Positions 1-4,683 of a stretch of 5,902 nucleotides of DNA are shown here, piece after piece. This DNA comes from DATKCJ01 sp035513275. Lineage in GTDB: Bacteria > Verrucomicrobiota > Verrucomicrobiia > Opitutales > Opitutaceae. Both the position numbers and the translations under genes were made by a program. The notes under the pieces were generated by a model. The model saw only the letters and a list, made by a program, of their open reading frames with translations, was not told where the DNA came from and made no database searches. How positions within the stretch are numbered: position 1 is the stretch's first letter; every line of letters starts with the position of its first letter. The DNA lies in NCBI GenBank assembly GCA_035513275.1, contig DATKCJ010000139.1:1-5902 (forward strand). The letters are read 5' to 3'.

Positions 1-198
1 TTCGACAACCGCTCCTTCAGCATCAACGACGAGGTCAACATCAACGTCGTCGACAAGCTCACCGCGCGCGACTTCGACGTGTCGTATCAGGACGATCTCA
101 AAAACTCCACGCCCTACTCGCTCGAGGACTTCCGCACCCGGCCGTTCTACGTGAAGCTAACGGACCACTTCTGCGGGTGGTTCCGGGCGTTGCTTTGA
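1..198 (+). CDS. C-terminal end of a cardiolipin synthase / phospholipase D-family protein (5' partial)
   Basis: The frame is open from base 1 and stops at TGA 196-198, giving 65 residues. It begins FDNRSFSINDEVNINVVD, which matches the segment just after the second HKD motif of bacterial cardiolipin synthases (usually NFDNRSFxLNDEVNLxV). The tail (YSLEDFRTRPFYVKLTDHFCGWFRALL) has the typical family ending: an R-P-[FW] element and a hydrophobic amphipathic helix. Family knowledge: these membrane-associated enzymes transfer a phosphatidyl group between phospholipids to make cardiolipin or related lipids, using two HKD motifs, both of which would lie upstream of this window. The next plus-strand gene is a VTT membrane protein, and an EEP-domain gene converges from the other side, recalling the E. 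coli ybhP-clsB neighbourhood. The catalytic part is not visible, so ClsA, ClsB/C or a broader PLD enzyme cannot be told apart. Confidence 0.85.
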   Translation, partial: FDNRSFSINDEVNINVVDKLTARDFDVSYQDDLKNSTPYSLEDFRTRPFYVKLTDHFCGWFRALL

Positions 199-212
199 GC
201 CTTCCGTCGTAT

Positions 213-282
213 GTAGCTGCCGACGTAAGGAGGCGGTGCAAGTGGCGAGCCCCAGATTCCGCCTCGTTACCTCGGCAGCTAC
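213..282. repeat. Long imperfect inverted repeat (REP-like hairpin) with an embedded SD-like core
   Basis: The arms at 213-236 and 259-282 pair at 22 of 24 positions around a 22-nt loop (237-258). The outer 11 bp are perfect (GTAGCTGCCGA at 213-223, TCGGCAGCTAC at 272-282). There follow a C/C mismatch (224/271), 4 pairs (GTAA/TTAC), a G/G mismatch (229/266) and 7 pairs (GAGGCGG/CCGCCTC). The left arm contains AAGGAGG (227-233), a perfect Shine-Dalgarno-like string, but it is sequestered in the stem and is part of the repeat. Its intergenic position, size and imperfect symmetry suit a dispersed extragenic palindrome. From memory, similar GTAGCTGCCGACGTAAGG-type elements occur in verrucomicrobial genomes; this could not be checked. 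It lacks a T-tract, so intrinsic termination is not indicated; transcript-end protection is possible. Confidence 0.82.
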
Positions 283-353
283 GGACCTTTCAGACCGTCG
301 CCTGCATCGCTGTTGCGGGGCCTACCCCCTTACCCGAACTTCGCGAGGCGCAT

Positions 354-357
354 GGAG
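354..357 (+). promoter_or_regulatory. Probable ribosome binding site for the VTT gene (GGAG)
   Basis: GGAG lies 10 nt before the GTG at 368. This site supports choosing 368 as the start, where the protein becomes basic then hydrophobic (MKAKRWTDYL followed by a transmembrane helix). It competes with the stronger AAGGAGG at 227-233, which is 8 nt before the in-frame GTG 242 but belongs to the hairpin. Confidence 0.45.
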
Positions 358-367
358 TCTAATCACA

Positions 368-1039
368 GTGAAGGCGAAACGATGGACGGACTATCTTCGA
401 TCCCCACGCTTGTGGGTGGTCGTCGTGACGATCGCCGTCTTGCTGATCCTCCTTCACGAGGTAGTGACCCTCGAGGAGGTGCGCGCCGAGGCTGAGAAGC
501 TCCCGGGATGGCTCTGCTTCCTGCTTCTGACCTTGCTGCCACTAGTTGGATTCCCGGTTAACGTTCTTCACGTCGCCGCAGGGCTCCGCTTCGGTCTCTG
601 GCCCGGGTTGCCCCTCGTCTGGCTGTCGATCTTCATTCAACTGCTCGCGAGCTACGGACTCGTCCACTGGCGTCGAGAGTTCTTTGCCCGACACCTGAAA
701 TGGATTCACAAGAAGATTCCGGCTGGATCCCATGTCCCGGTCACGGTGTTCACATTGCTGATTCCCGGCGCGCCCTATTTTGCGCAGAACTACGCGCTGG
801 CGTTGATCGGTGTTCCGTTTCGCCTCTATCTCGGAATCTGCCTGCCCTTGCACGCCGCGCGCTCCAGCATCGCCGTGATGATCGGTGGCGAGAGCGACAA
901 CCTCACGACCGGGAAGGTGCTGGTGATACTCGCTTACGGTGCGGCGATTCTGGGTTCCTCGTGGTGGGCTCTTCGACGGCTTCAGGCAAAACTTGGAGAT
1001 CAACGACGAGCGGAAAGTGATCGGAAGCAACACGCGTGA
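368..1039 (+). CDS. VTT/TVP38 (SNARE-associated, DedA-like) family membrane protein
   Basis: From GTG 368 the product is 223 residues, normal for small TVP38/TMEM64-type proteins. It has a basic N-terminus, then hydrophobic segments at roughly 15-30, 48-72, 80-98, 123-148, 150-172 and 183-203, and a basic, polar C-terminal tail. Two VTT-type signatures are visible. GFPVNVLHVAAGLRFGLWPG (about 61-80) is the first re-entrant element. LLIPGAPYFAQNYALALIG (about 130-148) is the second, resembling the usual R-[LF]-[IS]-P-x-x-P-x-x-x-x-N-Y motif, but with Leu where Arg is common. Family knowledge: VTT proteins are inner-membrane proteins linked to lipid scrambling or transport, including undecaprenyl phosphate and phospholipids. 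The position directly after a cardiolipin-synthase-type gene fits a phospholipid role. The frame is open back to 236, but that extension overlaps the inverted repeat and looks non-coding. The last 137 nt overlap the convergent gene. The substrate is unknown. Confidence 0.86.
   Translation: MKAKRWTDYLRSPRLWVVVVTIAVLLILLHEVVTLEEVRAEAEKLPGWLCFLLLTLLPLVGFPVNVLHVAAGLRFGLWPGLPLVWLSIFIQLLASYGLVHWRREFFARHLKWIHKKIPAGSHVPVTVFTLLIPGAPYFAQNYALALIGVPFRLYLGICLPLHAARSSIAVMIGGESDNLTTGKVLVILAYGAAILGSSWWALRRLQAKLGDQRRAESDRKQHA
903..1039. other. 137-nt convergent (tail-to-tail) coding overlap
   Basis: The stop of the minus-strand AP-EEP gene (903-905) lies inside the VTT gene, whose TGA (1037-1039) lies inside the EEP domain. 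The conserved cores end almost back to back. The last VTT helix ends near 980, and the last EEP strand (HFPLVVDL) ends near 996. The 30-residue Pro/Arg-rich EEP tail is therefore read opposite the final VTT helix, and the polar VTT tail is read opposite the EEP catalytic SDH motif (about 1017-1025). Codon first positions face each other; the wobble base of each strand faces position 2 of the other. No terminator separates the genes, so the two transcripts would be antisense at their ends. Confidence 0.8.
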
Positions 1040-3380
1040 GGTCGTTGCGCGGCACACGCACGCCACTCACATCGAAGTGGGGCGAGAGCATGATGTGATC
1101 TATCCGCACGAATGGCAGCGTCGTGCTGAATGTGTAAAGCGGCGGGTGTCCCTTCATCTTCAATTGCGCATCGCTGAGCCGGGTCCTCAACAAGCGGTGT
1201 CCCGCCGTCGCAGGCGCAAGGTTCATGTCGCCGCAGAGCAGCACCGGCTCGTCCTCGGGAATCCCGCCGAGCCACTCCTCGCTCAGCAGCGCGCGAACCT
1301 GGCCGAGGCCCTCGTTCCATCGGAAGCCGAGGTGGGTAGACAGCACATTGATGTCGCGGCCGGCGACGTTGATTCTCACCCACAGCGCGGCGCGCGGCTC
1401 GCCCTTGGACCGTCCAGGCGCCGGCGGCAGGCAACTGCTCTTCACCACTTCCATGGGCCACCGGCTCAACACGGCGTGGCCATAGTGCTCGCCTTCGACC
1501 GTCACGGTCGCGCAGAACTCATAATTCATCTCGACAAGACGGGCGATGAGCGCCACCTGATCCTCGGCACGGGAGCGTTTCCGCCCAAGGTCGATTTCCT
1601 GCAACGCCACGATGTCCGGCATCTCAGCCTCGATGATGCGTGCGATCCGCCTCGGGGAAATCCGACCGTCCATGCCGCTGCACCCATGCACATTGTAGGT
1701 CATGATGCGCGCGACAGGCTCCGGCGGCTCGGCGGGAACGTGCGGCGGGCGCACGAGTTTCTCGCGCCCCAGATGATAGAGCGCGGCCTGCCTCAGTGCC
1801 GCCGGCCGGATGAAATCCTTCGTGCCAGGCGGCAGTGGCGTGCGCACCGGCAGGAGCGCGAATCCCTGCGTCTCCTCCGGACCCATCCCGCCGTGCGCGC
1901 CGTGCTCCGGCGCAAACGTCCACGTGCGGCCGCCTGGCGCCCAGCCAAGCAGAATGAGATCGCCTGAATCGCGGTTGGAGCAAAAGTCCACCAAGTCTTT
2001 CGCGATCTCCTTCCGCATCGGCTTCGGGTGCGGTAGCATCTCCGCCACCTCATCAGGCACCGACGTTTCACCCTGTTCGTGAAACCAGGTGATGCTTCCA
2101 TCCGTGCGTTTCAACAGCACTCCAGGCACCTTCCCCTGCTCCACCAAACACCGTGCGAGCACCTCGCGCTTCTCATCATCGAGTGGCTTCGCAAAGTAGA
2201 CGTGCCCGACCGGTCCGACTGCGATCACCGAGAATGTCTCCTGCTCTGCCGGCGTAAGTGCATCCGTCGCCTGGATTCGCTCCAGTCTGCTGCGTGACCA
2301 TGGTCCCCGCCCGAGCCACATCTGGTAGTCGAGCCGTTGAGACCGCGGCCGCCATGCAGGATCTCGCTTCCGCGCAGCGTCGTAGCAGTTGTGCATTATT
2401 TCCTCGATGCCTCCGGTGTGCTCGGTCGCGAACGAGCGCGTGCGCTCCTGCCCATGGTCGGAAAAGATCCAGACCGCGTAGTCGCGCCGCGACGAGCGGT
2501 GCGCGGCGCGATATAGCGACTTGATCGCGTGGTCGATGCCGCGCAGCGACCAATGGGCAAACGCGGAGCCCGGGCCACGGCCGTGAGCCTGTTCGTCATA
2601 GCCTAGAAAGTTCAAATGAACAATCGGCAGGCCGCGCGCGAGATCCACCCCGGCGCCCAGCGTTATGACCTCGCGCAAACCGATGCCGACAAAGACGCGC
2701 GACACAGCGACAAGAAGTTCGTGCCCCACCGGTCGGCCGTGACGAATCCCGACCGCCGCATCCCAAAGCGAGATACCAACCTCCACAACCATGAGCACCG
2801 CGAGGCGCAAGGCGCGCGGAACGTTCAGCAACAGGAACACGAGCAGGTTGCCGAACTTGCGGGTCTGCCACATGTCGCCGATCCCATTTCCCGCCGCGCA
2901 GAAGTGCGCTTCGCTCTGCTCCGCGCCGCCGCTGTAGATGTTCGACCACGAGCTGCCGTCGCGGAGCAGCCCCTCGGCCTGGCCGGCAAAGCTCGTCTCG
3001 AAATCCTTCGCCCAGGTGGGATAGAGCATCCGCCCGAGCTCCTCCGTGTCGCGCCGCATGAAGGCAAACGCCGGCACACCGCTTCGCACGCCGTAGAAAA
3101 GTTCCGCCTGCACCGCAGCGGTCGTGGTCGGAATCCCGGGATAGAACGTGTGCTTCGCGTAAGTCCGGCTCTTCAGCAAACGGCGCAGAAACGGCATCCG
3201 CCCCTTTTCGACAGCGTGCTCGAGCTGCGTGCGCGAGAGCCCGTCGATCTGGATCATCAACACTCCGGGCTCCTCAGCCGTTCCTTTCGAAAGGGAAAGA
3301 CCGAGGTGCCTGACCGCCCACTCGCTGCGACTCAGTCGTCGGCGCGATCGGTGAAAGAACGCTTCAATGTGGGCAAACAT
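903..3380 (-). CDS. Two-domain phosphoesterase: alkaline-phosphatase-superfamily phosphodiesterase fused to EEP domain
   Basis: The product is 825 residues. Domain 1 (about 38-530) is a type I phosphodiesterase/alkaline-phosphatase fold. It has Asp46 in MIQIDGLS, a nucleophile candidate among Thr85-87 (PGIPTTTAAV), Asp262 and His266 in YDEQAHGRGP, Asp308 and His309 in FSDHG, and His493/His496 in PEHGAHGG, a full two-metal ligand set. A hydrophobic stretch (about 176-211) may touch the membrane. After a Pro-rich linker (about 545-556), domain 2 (557-796) is an EEP metallo-phosphoesterase with Asn563 (TYNVHG), Glu595 (LQEID), His683 (STHLG), Asp718/Asn720 (CGDMN), Asp761 (RIDHI) and Asp787/His788 (SDHFPL), all intact. 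Both halves should hydrolyse phosphoesters; substrates are unknown, but neighbours suggest phospholipid or glycolipid head groups. There is no export signal, so a cytoplasmic or inner-face location is likely. The ATG at 3380 lies 7 nt after the upstream stop with no good SD, suggesting translational coupling. The C-terminal tail overlaps the VTT gene. Confidence 0.93.
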   Translation of the reverse strand: MFAHIEAFFHRSRRRLSRSEWAVRHLGLSLSKGTAEEPGVLMIQIDGLSRTQLEHAVEKGRMPFLRRLLKSRTYAKHTFYPGIPTTTAAVQAELFYGVRSGVPAFAFMRRDTEELGRMLYPTWAKDFETSFAGQAEGLLRDGSSWSNIYSGGAEQSEAHFCAAGNGIGDMWQTRKFGNLLVFLLLNVPRALRLAVLMVVEVGISLWDAAVGIRHGRPVGHELLVAVSRVFVGIGLREVITLGAGVDLARGLPIVHLNFLGYDEQAHGRGPGSAFAHWSLRGIDHAIKSLYRAAHRSSRRDYAVWIFSDHGQERTRSFATEHTGGIEEIMHNCYDAARKRDPAWRPRSQRLDYQMWLGRGPWSRSRLERIQATDALTPAEQETFSVIAVGPVGHVYFAKPLDDEKREVLARCLVEQGKVPGVLLKRTDGSITWFHEQGETSVPDEVAEMLPHPKPMRKEIAKDLVDFCSNRDSGDLILLGWAPGGRTWTFAPEHGAHGGMGPEETQGFALLPVRTPLPPGTKDFIRPAALRQAALYHLGREKLVRPPHVPAEPPEPVARIMTYNVHGCSGMDGRISPRRIARIIEAEMPDIVALQEIDLGRKRSRAEDQVALIARLVEMNYEFCATVTVEGEHYGHAVLSRWPMEVVKSSCLPPAPGRSKGEPRAALWVRINVAGRDINVLSTHLGFRWNEGLGQVRALLSEEWLGGIPEDEPVLLCGDMNLAPATAGHRLLRTRLSDAQLKMKGHPPLYTFSTTLPFVRIDHIMLSPHFDVSGVRVPRNDLTRVASDHFPLVVDLQVLPEAVEEPTTRNPESPHRKRVSPAPSRS

Positions 3381-3387
3381 GGCGGCT

Positions 3388-4683
3388 TCACCGAACCTGC
3401 GCCTCCGGTTCGCCCTTCAACGCGACAGCAAGTGTATCCGTCTTCTGGGTGAACAGGTCCCACTCCATGGCGAGACGCCGGCCCGCTTTTCCCCAAAGCG
3501 TGTGCTCCGAAATCAGACGCTCCCTTCGCGTCGCCTTCCGGATCTTGTCATAAAACTCGAGCGCGAGGTCGGCGCAGTGCCCGGCCGAGAATTCGTTAGC
3601 GGTAGCCTGCGCCGCCACGCGCATCTCGCGCCGCTGCGCCGGCGAGTCGTGCAGGCCCTTGAGTCGTTCCGCAAACGTTTCGACTGAACTGCGAGCCGGC
3701 AGCAGCAAGCCGTTCTGCGAATCTTTCACCACCTCCACCACTCCGTTGGCTCGAAGCGCAACAACCGGCACACCGGCGGCCATCGCCTCGGCGATAACCA
3801 TTCCCTGCGTCTCGCTGAACGAGGAGAACGCGAAAACGTCCATCGCGTTGAACGCGTCGTGCAGCGCGCGGCCCGTGTGCTTGCCGGCGAGGATCAGCCG
3901 GTCCGCCACGCCGCATTCGGCGCAGATTTCGCGAATCTCTCCCTCCGACGGCCCACCGCCAACGACCAGGAAGCGCGCGGATGGCACCATCTTGAGGAAT
4001 TGCGCGACCGCACGTGCGAGGTAGCCAAGGTTCTTCTCCGGCGCCAGCCGCCCGGTGTGGCCGACGACGAATGCCTTGGCAGGGATTCGAAACTTTCGGC
4101 GCGCGCGCGCGCCGTCTCCCGAGGCGAATCCCTCCACATCCACGCCCGTGGGAACGATGGCGATTGGCGACTCGACACCGCGCTTCCGGATCAGCTTGGC
4201 AATGCTGCCGCTCGGGGCGATGACACCATCACAAAGATTCGCAAACCCGGTCGAGAGATTGATCGCGAGTTCCTTCAATGTCGGCGAGTCGAAGGGCACA
4301 TAGTGCGTGTAGTCCTCGTAGAGCGTGTGGTGCGTGAAGATCACCGGCACGTTCTTCTTCGCCGAGATACGCAGCGCCGTGTCGCCGAGGAGAAACGGAT
4401 GGTGGGCGTGCACGATGTCCGCTTGAAACGCATCCAGCCGCTCCGACATCACGGCAGCCAAAGGCAGCATCACTGAGAAGTCGCTGCCATTGAAATGCTG
4501 CATCGCCGCCACGCGTAGGACGATCCGTGCCTGGCGTTGAGTCAGCGCCGGTCCGTCAAACTCCGGAGCCACCACAAGGACCTCGTGGCCGCGTTTGATG
4601 AACTCATCGGCGAAGGTGCTCACCGAGCGGGCCACACCGCCCACGTGGGGCAGATAGGTGTTGGTCATCATGCAGATTTTCAT
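3388..4683 (-). CDS. GT4-family glycosyltransferase, diacylglycerol glucosyl/mannosyltransferase-like
   Basis: The product is 431 residues, a GT-B fold retaining enzyme. The N-terminal Rossmann half opens with MKICMMTNTYLPHVGGVARS, containing the Gly15-Gly16 loop, and carries HAHHPFLLG (92-100) and THHTLYEDYTHYVP (117-130). HT-x-YEDY-x-HY is characteristic of bacterial diacylglycerol 3-alpha-glucosyltransferases and MgtA-like lipid glycosyltransferases. The C-terminal half has VPTGVD (177-182), GRLAPEKN (Arg212 and Lys217, donor phosphates), and the EX7E pair Glu291/Glu299 in SETQGMVIAEAMAAGVP. A basic, amphipathic tail (about 385-431) follows the catalytic core and could sit on the membrane. 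Likely role: transfer of glucose or mannose from a nucleotide sugar to a lipid acceptor on the cytoplasmic face. The acceptor cannot be proved; a soluble trehalose- or sucrose-type acceptor is the alternative. Its ATG overlaps the upstream TGA as ATGA (4680-4683), and the next gene begins 7 nt after its stop, so it is the middle gene of an operon. Confidence 0.93.
   Translation of the reverse strand: MKICMMTNTYLPHVGGVARSVSTFADEFIKRGHEVLVVAPEFDGPALTQRQARIVLRVAAMQHFNGSDFSVMLPLAAVMSERLDAFQADIVHAHHPFLLGDTALRISAKKNVPVIFTHHTLYEDYTHYVPFDSPTLKELAINLSTGFANLCDGVIAPSGSIAKLIRKRGVESPIAIVPTGVDVEGFASGDGARARRKFRIPAKAFVVGHTGRLAPEKNLGYLARAVAQFLKMVPSARFLVVGGGPSEGEIREICAECGVADRLILAGKHTGRALHDAFNAMDVFAFSSFSETQGMVIAEAMAAGVPVVALRANGVVEVVKDSQNGLLLPARSSVETFAERLKGLHDSPAQRREMRVAAQATANEFSAGHCADLALEFYDKIRKATRRERLISEHTLWGKAGRRLAMEWDLFTQKTDTLAVALKGEPEAQVR
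4680..4683 (-). promoter_or_regulatory. ATGA start/stop overlap coupling glycosidase-like and GT4 genes
   Basis: On the minus strand the ATG of the GT4 gene (4683-4681) shares two bases with the TGA of the upstream gene (4682-4680). The preceding bases contain no recognisable Shine-Dalgarno sequence. Termination-reinitiation coupling is therefore the likely way the GT4 gene is translated, implying co-expression of the two proteins. Confidence 0.75.

Larger units (their letters stand above)
199..367. other. 169-nt intergenic region between PLD-family gene and VTT gene
   Basis: No convincing gene lies here. Short open frames cross it, and the VTT frame stays open upstream to 236, but the predicted residues (Arg/Cys-rich, no hydrophobic helix, no family resemblance) do not look like protein. 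The region is dominated by the long imperfect inverted repeat at 213-282. I see no clear sigma-70 promoter and no T-run after the hairpin. The VTT gene may be read from the PLD gene's promoter, with the hairpin as a processing or stability element between them. Confidence 0.6.

Noticed and set aside
213..282. Hairpin as a rho-independent terminator of the PLD-family gene
   Set aside because: No T-run follows either arm, the loop is 22 nt, and the mismatches are symmetric, which fits a dispersed palindrome better.
177..362. Small plus-strand open frame crossing the PLD gene end and the hairpin
   Set aside because: It overlaps the end of the real PLD-family gene in another frame and runs through the inverted repeat, with no convincing protein character.
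236..367. Longer VTT protein starting at GTG 236 or GTG 242, the latter with an ideally spaced AAGGAGG
   Set aside because: The SD-like string and both GTGs sit in or beside the inverted repeat, and the extra 42-44 residues look non-coding. The GTG at 368 begins directly before the first hydrophobic helix and has its own GGAG.
939..1967. Long plus-strand open frame opposite the EEP domain
   Set aside because: The composition is Arg/His/Ala-rich without any motif, and it lies antisense to a clearly conserved enzyme; it is a shadow of high-GC codon use.
2616..3452. Plus-strand open frame of about 278 codons opposite the AP-superfamily domain
   Set aside because: It shows no domain signature, is Arg-rich and fully antisense to conserved coding sequence, and crosses the boundary of two minus-strand genes.
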